From Phymatolithon calcareum (taxonomy: Eukaryota > Rhodophyta > Florideophyceae > Hapalidiales), in contig OZ345355.1 of NCBI GenBank assembly GCA_977006965.1, positions 186,001-250,000 of the forward strand: a stretch of DNA of 64,000 nucleotides, given 5' to 3'. A model generated the notes under the pieces. It ran no database searches. It was not told the DNA's origin and was given only the letters and a program-made list of their open reading frames with translations. Below are positions 30,801 through 41,778 of the stretch, one piece after another. Both the position numbers and the translations under genes were made by a program. Each line of letters opens with the position of its first letter. The stretch's first letter is position 1.

Positions 30801-31808
30801 CCCCTACCATACCTTTCAGACGCCGGACTGTACGACCCTGAGCACATCATCATCTCTCTCGGCTTATGTATCATATCTCTGCAGCATGATTTATTCCTCT
30901 TGCACTCGCTTATCATTTGCATCAACGGTCGCAACTTGCACAGGTACGTGGCAAATCCGCTCTCCGCGTCCCTCTCATGCGCCCCGTACCAGCCGCCCGT
31001 GTAGCGCGATTCGGGCTTCTCGCCGGCCTCTTATTGGCGGCCGCGTTGGCGATTTTCACCTCTGTTCCGGGCTGGTTTCTGCCCCATCACGTGTTCGCAG
31101 CGGTGTTTACCATTGCGGCGGCCGTTAGGTCGATTTCTGTCCCCGCTTTTGACGGCGCTGTGTCGGATGGCATGGCTCCGAAGGCGCAGATGCGTATTGT
31201 GGGCGCGCTTGGTGCATTGTAGATGGCAATTGTAGTGGTGCTTTCGATTGTTTGGGTGAAGAAGAAGAAGAAGAGGAAATTTTTATTATAGTGTTACCAA
31301 TGCATCTGCTGACGCTTGGGGCAACACTTCTGGCGAGATACTAGGGCTCACTCGGAACTCAAAAGCTCCATTTCGCTAAAAGTGACATAGTCAGCAAAAC
31401 TCCAAAACCTACCTCTGGTCTCACAGAAGAGATCTCGAGGGGGAAAATCATATCGCTTCTATTGCCACGCAGAGTATACCGTCTCTTGACGAGCGACGGT
31501 ACGCACATGGGAGTTTGCGACGTCCCGAGTCGTTTCTGCGCCGAGGCACCATGGGCGAGTTTAGCGACTTTCCGGGTCTCATTGTTTGGGTGAGCGTCAC
31601 CATTGGAATACCATGGAAAATGAAGCCAAACAAGGATTTTTGATTTGTCATTCTTGCCGTTCTGAAGTATGTCGGAACTTCGTCATTTCTTGTCGTCATC
31701 CGTATCGTAGATGCTCGTCTTGGTGATCAGCATATCTTTCTTGCCCTCGCGCCGAAGGATAATTCGCACTATATGTTCCGGTCTGCAAACAGTCCTGGAA
31801 TCGTGTGA
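30801..31808 (+). pseudogene. DRAM-like pseudogene, unit copy 3
   Basis: Retains the signature region (PYLSDAG equivalent at the very start) but lacks the N-terminus. A small insertion near 30873 shifts the frame. The Gln200 codon is TAG (31220-31222), and a 321-bp retroposon splits the fifth membrane segment (31260-31580). Sequence resumes to TGA at 31806. Confidence 0.9.
31260..31580 (-). mobile_element. SINE-like retroposon, 321 bp, (TTC)n tail and 13-bp target duplication
   Basis: Inserted in the dead DRAM copy 3. It is flanked by exact ATTGTTTGGGTGA (31247-31259 and 31581-31593) and absent in copies 1 and 2. On the minus strand it ends in ATTTCCTC(TTC)n, the same tail as copies at 5123, 8759 and 9661. 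It is the longest member here and the only one with clear ends. It could be a SINE or the 5'-truncated 3' end of a LINE; the coding capacity is negligible. Confidence 0.85.
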
Positions 31809-32067
31809 ATGGAACGTCGAGGGGAGTAATAGAGAGGAGAATCCCACGGAATGGAGTCGCTGAGGCCGATGCATTGCGCTGAGAAGAAGGGGTTGGATGG
31901 TTGGTGTTCCCTATTGTTTTTGATTACCTCGGCATCCCCGGTCGATTCTGCGAATGACGGTTATTCGTTTGTCTGGTTTGATTGCAAATATATTTGTATT
32001 TGCGCTGCAATTTTTGTTTTGTACGGTGATGGCGTTGAAAGCGATGCTTGTACGAAGTAGCGACCCA

Positions 32068-33679
32068 ATAAACTAATTCTAACTCTGATTTAAACATCGA
32101 TACGACTTGTCATTACTGGACATCACAATGCTAACGTCGATAGTGAGTCGTCGAACGAATGCTCTGAGGTTCAATTCAAACGAACATTCTAGTGGCAGGA
32201 CACAATGGCTTGAATTACGTCTCTGCCATACACGAAAGACCACTGATATCACTATAGAAAAGATGTTAATGAAAATGGGGTGATCTCTCTCCATGCGATG
32301 ATGAGATGATCTCTACTAAAATTACGAAGGGGGAACTGCTTCATTAGGCTTCCGATTGCCTTCCAGCTATGGGCTTTGGTGGAAGCATATTGCGTGCTTC
32401 CTGCTCGCAGAACCTATGCTGGAATTTAGGTCGCCTATTCCTGCAGCTTGTGGTGCCACTGCATCATTGCGTGTCTACAATGTGCATACACGAAGAGCAT
32501 GCAGTTTTTGTAACGCTATTTCTCAAGCACATGGGAATTTACAACTTGTGTGTTTCCTCAACTTCGACAAGTTCAGGAATGCAAATTTGCATTCCTGAAT
32601 ATATTGAACCTCATGTTTATGTACACGGCAAGGTCCCTCGACACATTGCAGGAACATGAGAGGGTTCGTATCGCGATTATGTGGCAATTATGGTCAGTCT
32701 GCAATTCAGAGGACGGCTATCCATTATTGATACAGAATTTGCACTGTTTCATTCAGGCAAGCCTCCACTTTGCGTACCTCATCCACAGATGAGCATCAGG
32801 GGAAGCAATGGGTGAGGTACGTCATTCCTTTCGGTTCTGCTTATCAATGTTGTATTCCTGATTGTCCCTATTTGGGGAGGCACTCGACGTGACGATGCAC
32901 TTCTTCCAAGGTCGCGTTGATCTTCTGCTTTTTATTCTTCGGTTGTGTTGCATTTTTCGAAACTGTACATGGCTCGGTCAACAGTACTTGGCTGGACACT
33001 ACGTGTATTTTGATCTATCATTCGCAATCATACACCACGAAGTAGTTCTTTGGTGGCCAGCACAGCACGAGCCCGCAGAGCGAGGCGAACTGAACTTGAG
33101 TATTGTTGAATACATACGGTACAAGTCCAGATTTACTTCATGTACTCGATGCCCTTTCTTTCTCGGTCTTTATATGCAGACACCGCTGAATTACATATTT
33201 TAGGCTTCCTCACACCCTTGGCTACATCTAGAGATAATGTATTGCCATGTACTTGTTTAGTACTGTAATTTTCTCTGTGGCTACCGTATTGATACACTCG
33301 ACATTAATTTTCTCAGAAGCGGCAAGCAGATTCTTGGGATTCCTACTCTAGCGAATAAAGTGGCTCGACGCTGTCCGAAGCATTCGCAGATTCATTTCCA
33401 ACAGGGACGCATGGAACAACAGCATTTTAGAATTCTCACTCCTTTTTGCTGATGATTCAGAACTCATAAAAAATAGATTTTAACACACGTGACGTAATGG
33501 CGGCGTTTTCGACAATATTCACCTTCACATTAGAAGACGCAAGAGCAACTGTAAAATATTCGCTCGGCACAGACCCAATCAAAGATCTTTGCTTCTTGTG
33601 AGAATAATTGTATTTTCGATTTGTGAAGTCCACCCAGAACTGTGACCATGATATCGCTTTTTTGTATTGGAGAGACTTG
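32068..33679. other. Intergenic part of unit copy 3
   Basis: No supported gene; equivalent to 13559-15350 of copy 1. Confidence 0.4.
32572..32599. repeat. Perfect 28-bp palindrome (copy 3)
   Basis: Identical to 14239-14266. Confidence 0.9.
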
Positions 33680-33683
33680 TGAC

Positions 33684-34137
33684 TGTAGCACTTTCTGGGG
33701 GATCGCGCGCGCTAAGTGTGGTGGGAGAACTTGATGGCGATGTGCCTCTACCCGAAGTCCGGGATCGCCAGAGGCCTGCCTTTATGAGGTAACAATTCTA
33801 ACACTGTAAAGTTAATACTAGGCAGTACTCAATGTTGTGTCGCGCCCATTCCGTTGCCCGCCATTGTCTCCACGCACGCGCAGATGCGCGGTCGCCGCCT
33901 GGAGCTGGCCATGCGTGGCGTACTGCATGCTCGCACGGGCACAAATTCGCCCGACACTTACTTGAGCCCACGGAGCGCGGTTCGCGCCCGTCAGTATTAA
34001 CCGCTTGATTATTGCGCCCTTCGGCGTCGATCAATTCACCGAAGCTCCTGCCAGCACCCGACGCAAAAGTAACGCGTATGTCCGAAAAGGTACGAACTTA
34101 GGTACGGGACACCTCGGCGAGTGCGGCGATTGTTACA
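33684..34137. mobile_element. Solo LTR, 454 bp
   Basis: Begins TGTAGCAC and ends GTTACA, so the termini are TG...CA with a short inverted repeat. It is flanked by TGAC on both sides (33680-33683 and 34138-34141). Copies 1 and 2 have an empty site with one TGAC. It is unrelated to the LTRs at 19399 and 25147 and is distinctly GC-richer than its surroundings. A solo LTR left by LTR-LTR recombination is the simplest reading. Confidence 0.8.
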
Positions 34138-34769
34138 TGACAGACGGACATTTTTATAAAATGAACTAAAGCGTTTTCGTAATTCGAGCAATGTCAAGGC
34201 ACTTCCCTATTCTCTAGAAGCAATGTTGTTGCGATCAATCACCATGATTAGTATCCCCCGCAGCGGACATAGCTCGGAGAAACATACGTTTAGATGGAGG
34301 GACATCATGCGAAAAGTCCGATAACATCTTTGACAGAGGAAGGCCTGACCTTCAGAACCTGCATGAATCCGAGTTTCAGATTATTGCTTTTACAGTGTTT
34401 ACAGAACTGTGAATACTTTATCACTAAGAATAGTGCTGTCTTTATTTAGGAGACGAATTCCAATCGACCCTCCACCATGCTCTATCCATTATCATTGTAG
34501 CCTCTGTCTATTCTTCTGGTATTGTTCTAGCACAAAAACTGATGTCCCGCACTTTTTTGATGGGTCCATCTCATCAAGTGGCAGCGGCATCCGGATACTT
34601 TTCATAGGCTGATCGTTCGTACAAGAAAACAATACACCTCAAAATGTCTCTGAAATAGTCAATATACTATAAACAATTATGACGAAATTCGCTGCATGGA
34701 CCGAAAAAGGTGGAAAAATTCGCTAAATCGGCACCCCTTGCAATAACGAAGAACACATTTTCAGTACCG

Positions 34770-35901
34770 TTAGAGTCTCTTCCTATTTCTCCCCTTGTTA
34801 CAGTCCGGGGGCTTGTCCCATGCTTCGTCAGCCATCTTTAGAAGACCGGAGAAAAGAAGAGCAAGTTGCTCATTTGCAACGCGAACGTCGTCCACACTCA
34901 CTGGGCCCATTCTCACAGCAACAGACGCGATCGCGGTCAAAGGCGCAAAGTTGCCAGATCTGCCACTCTCAGCCTTAGTTCCGCTCACATTTCCATCATT
35001 GTGCCAACTCTTCAATTCCTCTCTCGTATTCCCAGCCACTTTACATCCGAAATCGAGAATCGCCTGCAGAAGCGCCTGCAAGCACACCCTCAATTTCTAC
35101 AAGAAGGTCATGCCTAGTCTCCATTCTCGGGACAAGTGCACTCTGTGCCTAAATTTCGAATAAAATGGGATAAGATATATCACTTCGGCCTCCAATGCCT
35201 CATCCGGTACCAGTTTCCACCGCAAATGCCTCCGATACTGAACACACTCCTCGCCTTGCGCATGACCATATTCGATGACACACGGCACACCCACCGGGTT
35301 CACCTCGACAACGTAGAATGCGGCCATATCACCCCGATAATCCGGGAGGTCTTCATTGCAAGGCGCGAGAATAGCTGCGACGAAGGGGTTACCCTTGAAT
35401 ATCAAATTTTGATAGTTGAGCTGGTTCTGAATGTCTACTTTGCTCGGTGCGACCGTGAAGGAAGCATCGGGATGCGAATGATACCAACCGACAACATTCA
35501 GTCCCTTTCCGACAATCCGTCCGCGAACCTCGACGACGCTCACAGGGTCCATCTAGACCTCATGGAATGCGCTGCGTCCGGCTCGTGAAAGAAGGTTTTC
35601 AGCCATACAAACGGCCGGGAATGCCTCGAGCACGTGCACAGTCCCGTCATCCCGTGCAAAACCGCCGAGATAACCGATCACTTCTGTTTGGGCAAGGTTG
35701 ACGTGAAATTGCATGAGAGCTGCTGCGCAGGGATGGATGCACATACGCAGCGTGCCGCCATCGCCAGGTGAGACCTGATCCAGGTGTGATTCTTCAACGC
35801 ACCCTTGATGAGCGGCGCAAACGGACGTCAATTGCGTTCGCCCCGGCTGTTATAGTGATCTCGTCGGCCGCTTCTGCTGGGCTGGATGCGCCGCGATTCA
35901 T
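34770..35901 (-). pseudogene. MPN+/JAMM deubiquitinase-like gene (MYSM1-type), broken
   Basis: Reading down from an ATG at 35901, a first frame (MNRGASSPAEAADE) shifts near 35800 into one with MCIHPCAAALMQFHVNL, TEVIGYLGG (the JAMM Glu), then FHEV, TAG, MDPVS. It continues VVGWYHSHP (both metal-binding His), PSKVD (metal Asp) and NQLNYQ. MDPVS followed by GWYHSHP and PSxxD is the pattern of MYSM1-like histone H2A deubiquitinases; the TAG stands where their Glu before MDPVS is expected. The spacing from the second His to the Ser-x-x-Asp is two residues longer than usual. A second in-frame TAG at 35097 is followed by an open frame to 34770. I infer a recently inactivated gene: the catalytic residues survive but one frameshift and two stops break it. 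No GT-AG intron restores the frame. Confidence 0.75.
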
Positions 35902-35937
35902 GTCTCGCGCGTGGCTCCGACGGCGTTACGGAGCGGA

Positions 35938-36885
35938 TTCCACGGTTTTCCGCGCACCAACTTCCCGTTTGCACGGAGTTGCACGCTTAGTACCATTCTC
36001 TTCACCATAATGAGACCTTTCGAATGGTATCAAGCGCGTAACTCTGCGCGGACGGGAAGTTGGTGCGCAGAAAACCGTGGAGTGTGCCCAAAAATATATA
36101 CAAAATAGGATTCTAAATTTAAATTGACAATTTTGCCGAAAAAAAGTGGCGGCTAATTTTGCCAGCCCAATATTAAAATCCTATTTTATATATGTTTTTC
36201 GAGACACTCCACGGTTTTCAGCGCACCAACTTCCCGTTCGCACAGTGTTACGCGCTTGGTACCATTCGAAAGATCTCATGAAGACGAAGAGACCAGTATC
36301 AAGCGCGAAACTCTGCGCAGACGGGAAGTTTGTGCGCGAAATCCGTGGAATCGTCCCAAAGGTATATAAAAAATAGGATTCTAACTTTAAATTGACATGT
36401 TACGGAAAAAAAATGTCCGCCAATTTTGCCCGCCAAAAATTAAAATCCTATTTTATATATATTTTTCGACACACTCCACTGTTTTCAGCGCATCAACTTC
36501 CCGTTCGCGCAGAGCTACGCGCTTGGTACCGTTCGAAAGGGCTCATCAAGAGGAAGAGATCGGTACCAAGCGCCTAACTCTGCGCAGAGGGGAAGTGGGT
36601 GCGCCGAAATCCGGGAAAACGGTCCAAGAATATATACAAAAATAGGATTCTAAATTTAGATTGACATGTTACGGAAAAAAATGTCCGCCAATTTGGCCCG
36701 CCAAAAATCAAAATCCTATTTTATATATAAATCTGGGCACACTCCCGGGTTTTCGGCGCACTAACTTCCCGTTCGCGCAGAATTGCGCGCTTAGTACCGA
36801 TCTCTTCGTCTCGATGAGAGCTTTCGAGTATTACTAAGCGTGTAACTTTGCGCAAACGGGATGTTGGTGCGCCAGATCCGCACGG
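35938..36885. repeat. Satellite array of ~268-bp units, each made of two nested inverted repeats
   Basis: CACCAACTTCCCGTT-like starts occur at 35955, 36224, 36491 and 36760 (periods 269, 267, 269). Each unit has a GC-rich hairpin: TTTTCxGCGCACCAACTTCC against GGAAGTTGGTGCGCxGAAAA, about 145 bp end to end with a central GAAGA loop. This is joined to an AT-rich hairpin (AAAATAGGATT against AATCCTATTTT). About 3.5 units are present. The first starts 37 bp beyond the start of the broken JAMM gene. Confidence 0.9.
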
Positions 36886-37040
36886 TGCTGCGAAAAAGTT
36901 TGTGGAAAAGTAAACTGTTCTCGAATCTGATTGGTAATTTATATATCATTCATTATAATTTTGAGCATCATTGTCATTGGCTGTAATCACATTGGGCAGG
37001 CCAATAATATGCTGGCATAGGGAATTGTTGTGTGCATGGT

Positions 37041-37158
37041 AATTGTGGGCTCGCAGGCTCGCGCAGTACCATAACTTTAGTTTTTTAAATTTAAATTATA
37101 ATTGTGGGCTCGCAGGCTCGCGCAGTACCATAACTTTAGTTTTTTAAATTAAATTTTG
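37041..37158. repeat. 59-bp tandem duplication
   Basis: AATTGTGGGCTCGCAGGCTC starts at 37041 and again at 37100. The two units are nearly identical, ending in TTTTTTAAATT. Confidence 0.92.
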
Positions 37159-39083
37159 TGTTTAATGTTTTTTAAAAAATTGTACTCTAAATTTAACCGA
37201 TGGACGTTAAACGGTGTTCTAAATGGTGTGCAGGTCGGTGGATGAGACCGTTATGGAAATAGGAGGCGGAATGATACAGTGTTCAAATCCTAATCCGTAG
37301 TGTATCGTATCATAAAGTGAATCACACAGTTTTTTAAGGGCGAATGTACAGAATGCAGTGAGAATGCGATCTGAGTACGCCTAGTCTACGACCCGTTCGG
37401 CTCTACCCCAAACTCCCTCTTGCTCGACTGCGAGACGCCCACTGAATCGTTAAGGGCGGCATGGATTTCTCGGAGGTATCGCACGGTTAACGTTGTGATC
37501 ACCCGCGACGCTCTCCCGCGACCTCCCTCCAACGTCTCACCTGATCACCCCTACCGGTTCCAGATTCACCCCACCCTCAAACCCTGCGGGCCATCGTCAT
37601 CGCGCGTGTCGGTGGCGCGCTTCCGGAAGCAGCTCCACACAAATTTGATCGCACAACGGAACCTCGACACCAGTACTTCCGCCTTCTTTATTGAACGAGG
37701 CTGGAAACGTCTGCACGGCCTACGTCGCCCGCTCTACGTTTCTCGGCATGCATTATATTCTGCGTGGAGCACCGACTGGGTTGTCGACGTCTACGCAGAG
37801 CTCCCCGTCAACGCTGTGCAGCGCTGCAACGCAGTAAACGCTGTCATTGTTCGCGAGGGGGTGCCCACTTCCGCCGCATGATCGTCTTGTCGCTTGCGCC
37901 ATGCTCGACGTTCATTGCCGCTCTGCGCGCGCATCTTCGATACGCTCTCGCAATTAGACCTCCCAGACTGCACCCACGCTAGGACATTCGTCGCCTTACT
38001 GTTCGACCACGTCTGCTTTCGTCACGCGCGCGTAGCATCCTTTGGAAGAAATTCGCTGCTCCGCTGTTGGGGAGTGCATACGCCAACCGGACATCGCAGC
38101 CACGATGTCGTGAGTTCGTCGCGCGAATTGTGCGGAATCGCGCTGCGTGCGACGCTACTACAGGCGTTGGACCTCTGCCCGCCGTTGCTAGGCGGCGTTC
38201 ACGTCATCTGTTATGGTGCAAGTTATGGTGCAAATCACCACGTGGACGCTGGAGCTGTTACGGTATCGCGCGCTACACACGAAATGCGAAGTGGTGGAGT
38301 ACGGCGCTGTGACGGGTACCCGTACCGCGTCGCCGCTGTACGAGGTCGTGGCAGCTGTTTCTGTGCAAGTCGTGACCGTCATCGCGGAGAAGGCGTGAGC
38401 GATGGCGTAGTTGGAGCAGTGTGACAGGTGGACATGAAGTACCGCAGCAAGCAAACATGGTAATGGGATACAGCCTTTCTCGCGCATCTTTCGCACGCGG
38501 CGGTTTTACGTTACCAGCGCCAACGCGCGATATCTCCAAAACGTTGCACGAAATGGGGGTCCGTTCGCAAGGCTCGCGCGTCTGCTGGAGGAGGATGGTC
38601 CGAACGTGCCGTTCACTTTCATAAAAAATGAAGGGGACAACAACTTTATCATGAATGTTCGTTTCAGGCAGTTTTCTCATGCACATTTTTCGCAGGTCGG
38701 CGGCGGTACTTCATGGGCAGTGACGCGCGTTCGCGTTTACGCGTAACCGCCGACTTGAACTCGCAACAATTCCATTCTCGAACAAGGACGATGGATAAAA
38801 ATTCACAGTCTGTGAGTTCATTGTTGTTCAATATAAATCAACGTCATTTTTATACGCTAAAAATGTCCTCGTTGCCTCTCACTATGATACGTTTCGAAAC
38901 TTGTTGCTAATCTGGTTTGCTTTCCTGGAACCATTGAGAAAGGCATATCTCAGTGACCCTTCTGTCCAGGTCCTTATCCGCCAAAAGTCCCATTCACCTT
39001 CTTCCGGCTTGTGCGGCTGGACAACATTCACCGCCCACAGCTCCCGAGAGTCGGCACAACGCTTGAGCAGGCGTCCCCTCGCA
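37159..39083. other. No firmly supported gene
   Basis: Two long frames, 37420-37881 (no ATG) and 37894-38424, lie in a GC-richer block. They show no domain, signal peptide or paralogue in the window. Composition alone could explain their length. Confidence 0.3.
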
Positions 39084-40570
39084 ATGCTTCCGAATCCGCT
39101 CGCCATCTTCGGGGAATTGCGCACGCAAGCGAAAAGTATTAAGACGTGTTGCGAAAAGTACCAAGTTGGTCGAGATGTTTTTAAATCCTTGACTGACAAG
39201 CCCCGTCTCCTTCTCGAACATATTGACGAAATGGAGTGCCTTCGTCAACGGTACCTGAATGCTTTGCCGTCTGGTGACGGTACTCTTTTTCAAGAAAAGT
39301 TGAGGCATGTTCGCCAGATTTCAAAGACGAACACGACAACATACCGTCGATAGTGGGCAAGGCGTTTGACGGAAGCCGTCGTGGAGAGGCGCTGCAACTA
39401 TTCCTTGCCAATACCTTGAATGACAAAATGACTGATTTGATGGCGAAAGTCAAAACAGCCACGAACTAGCTTGAGAACCTTGTTACGACCTTTTTGATGG
39501 TGTTGAAACACGAAGAAGTTATGTCGAAGCTGTACAAAGTGGGTGAACGTGTTACGGCCAAATCCGAAACCCGAGCAAATCATGAGGCAGTTACGTCGAT
39601 GTTGGTGGACTTGGACGAACAATCCAGAGCAGATCACGAAGCAGTTATGTCGAAGCTCTACAAAGTGGGTGAACACGTTACGCCAAGATCCGAAACCCGG
39701 GCAAATCATGGCGCACTTATGTCGACGCTTTGCAAAGTACGCAAACGTGTTCTTCCGAGAAGCGAAACCCTGGCAAATCATGAAGCGGTTATGTCCAAGC
39801 TCTACAAAGTTGATGAGCACATTACGCCAAGATTTGTAACCCAAGAACATCATGAAGCAGTTGTGTTGAAGCTCGACAAAGTGGGTGAACAAATTACGCC
39901 CAGATTTGTAACCCATGAAAATCATGAAGCAGTTATGTCAAAGCTCGGCAAAGTAGGTGAACACGTTACGCCCAGATCCAAAACTTGTGCAAATCATGGT
40001 GCACTTATATCGACGCTCCACAACGTGGACGAGAACGTTATGCAGCTCACGAACATGTTCGAAACTTCAAAAGAAGATTACCATCCCGCCTATAACACTC
40101 CCGATTTCAATCTCACCGCTGTTCTGGACTTCAACCCCACAACTTCTCTAGGGAAATTGAAGCAGTCAGTGTTGTATGGAGAATCATCAGAAATCGTTAC
40201 TGCCGCCACTGTCATGCGCTGGACGAGGTGTGGAACTGGCTGCACTGCTGCTGGACGCGCGGTGGACAAAATTTCGAGCAAGAATCGGGGGTTTACTGGC
40301 GCTGGAATCAGATTTTGAGCATTTGCGGAGATACTTGTCACAATGGGAAGGGTCGGAAGCGGTTGAAGCGTGCATCAAGGAAGTCGAACAGAGCTTTGAG
40401 AATATTTTTAAGGCGGTGTAACTTTCGTGGGGGAGACTGCGTGAGGGAATGAGAGCCTTCCAGTTTCAAATATGCGGGCGTCTGCAAAGCTCTAGTGGGT
40501 CGAACGGTACTGTAGACGATTACTTGAAAGAGCCAAAGTCTATTGCGGACGCATATTTGAAGAGTATCGC
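39084..40570 (+). pseudogene. NB-ARC family pseudogene lacking its nucleotide-binding domain
   Basis: From ATG 39084 (MLPNPLAIFGELRTQAKSI) a helical N-terminal region runs with a frameshift near 39318 and TAG at 39468 into eight 24-residue repeats (HEAVMSKLYKVGEHVTPRSE pattern). Next comes a linker (AVLDFNPTTSLGKLKQSVLYG) and then an abrupt join at about 40214 to the region after the NB-ARC domain (GRGVELAALLLDARWTKFR, FEHLRRYLS), with TAA at 40419. The neighbouring duplicate at 41779 still has the 1.24 kb containing P-loop to winged-helix segments. So this copy is a deletion derivative of a STAND ATPase gene whose family acts in innate-immune and cell-death signalling in plants, animals and fungi. 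Confidence 0.8.
39494..40063 (+). repeat. 72-bp tandem repeats encoding a 24-residue helical repeat
   Basis: About eight units, each translating to the pattern NHxAxMSxLxKVxExVxPRSxT. One unit is shortened to 18 residues. Hydrophobic positions recur as in coiled coils or helical bundles. The equivalent array in the duplicate (41779-42160) starts at the third unit. Confidence 0.88.
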
Positions 40571-40582
40571 ATACTGACCTTT

Positions 40583-41205
40583 TATTGTGCGTATCATTTG
40601 CTGCTTCGTTAAGAACAAATGTCTCTGGGTCGGATGATGGATCGATCGAAGTCTGAGAATGGGAGACATTTGAGTCGCCAGTGCGTGTTCTCCAAGGGCA
40701 CAGCAAGGGGGAACGGGCGTTGTTGTGAGCAGCGGATGCACTAGGGGACGTGTCTGTGAGGTTGTTTATGACGTACACGAAACAAGATGCCGCGAAGTAA
40801 GGGCTTGCAGAAGTCACCGGGGACGTGAGAAAGAGTATTGTGAGGATCCTAAAGAGTTGCGGCGGGTTGCCGATAGCGCTGGCAGTTGTAGAAAGCGCAG
40901 TCGATTTCCTCGCAAGTGAACAGGAAGATTTTGAAGGTGCATGTGGCGAATATGTTTCACTGCTGGAGATGCAGAGCATTGAATTTGGGGAATAGCAAGG
41001 CCCAGGGGGCCGGAGCTTGAACGCAGAACTCGCTCTCAGCCTTAAAATCGTGGAAGCTAGATTTGTAAAGCTGCAGAGAATGCATAGTGTAGTGGTGGAC
41101 CACACGATCGCCGATCTGTACACAAGTCCTTTCGTGCTGCGAAACCAGGCTTGTATGCCCATTTTCAGTCTTAAGCCGAATGTGAAACGCCGACAAAGGT
41201 TTTGA
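40583..41205 (+). pseudogene. WD40 repeat joined to an NB-ARC C-terminal fragment, unit 1
   Basis: VSGSDDGSIEV, TGA, EWETF, then VLQGHSKG is one WD40 blade with TGA at the conserved Trp. It runs into SVRLFMTYTKQDAAK, VTGDVRKSIVRIL and CGGLPIALAVVESAV (GLPLA motif of the ARC1 subdomain). NAELALSLKIVEARF and LYTSPFVLRNQA follow, resembling the winged-helix segment seen at 43090-43220. Several stops. The order WD40 then ARC is abnormal and implies fusion of two gene copies. Confidence 0.75.
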
Positions 41206-41264
41206 TTTGGCAGTCGTGCGCCTTCTCAACGGGTTGAGTCTTCGCAAGCTCACCTTTCGGGACG

Positions 41265-41735
41265 ATGGAGATATGTCCTCTCAGTGCAGCTGACGTGCAC
41301 GGCGTTCCGAGGCCGAGGCTCATGATGAGTCTGGACCATAAGGGGGAAGATATCTCATTAATTTGGACCGGAAGGGGATTATTTGTATATCTGGATCATA
41401 GGGGCAGTGGTCCTAGAGTGGGTCATGTAGATTACTATATACACTGCATTTAAGTGCTTGGATCGTAACGCAAGAATACTGTTTTTTCAGTTTTTTAGAG
41501 CATATAGCCACTTCAGTGTTACGATCCTAACTGTGAAATGTACGGGATATGTCTATTCAGTGCAGCTGACGTGCACGGCGTTCCGAGGTCGAGGCTCATG
41601 ATGAGTCTGGACCATAAGGGGGAAGATATCTCATTAATTTGGACCAGAAGGGGATTATTTGTATATCTGGACCACAGGGGCAGTGCTCCTAAAATGGGTC
41701 CTGTAGATTACTATATAGGCTGGAATTGAGTAGCA
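41265..41735 (+). repeat. Two tandem ~270-bp repeats at the 3' end of unit 1
   Basis: CAGTGCAGCTGACGTGCACGG and CTCATGATGAGTCTGGACC recur about 270 bp apart. The same pair is in unit 2 (44632-45101), and a diverged single copy is at about 48106-48270. Open frames in them (62-63 residues) are similar between repeats but unsupported as genes; 3' UTR sequence is more likely. Confidence 0.8.
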
Positions 41736-41778
41736 AACAGTGCGAAAATTAATAAAGAAGTAAAGCGTGCTAAGTGTG

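Larger units (their letters stand above)
30800..34677. repeat. Segmental duplication, unit copy 3
   Basis: Begins at the first base of the unit (equivalent to 12625), directly after the end of copy 2, so copies 2 and 3 are a head-to-tail tandem. It is truncated at about 34677 (ATAAACAATTAT), just before the small secreted-protein gene. Private insertions: SINE-like at 31260 and solo LTR at 33684. Confidence 0.9.

Noticed and set aside
35553-35610. A 56-bp GT-AG segment that could be an intron removing the TAG in the JAMM gene
   Set aside because: Removing it shifts the frame out of the MDPVS-GWYHSHP reading, and the MYSM1-like spacing is already right without it.
36206-36880. Open frames of 60-82 codons in the satellite
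   Set aside because: They follow from the repeat sequence and recur with the period; inverted-repeat structure explains the region better.
37240-37300. GTTCAAATCC resembling a tRNA B box
   Set aside because: No acceptor, D or anticodon stems can be formed around it.
39494-40063. Regular repeats that might be a CRISPR-like array
   Set aside because: Unit is 72 bp without distinct spacers, it translates into a helical protein repeat, and the genome is eukaryotic.
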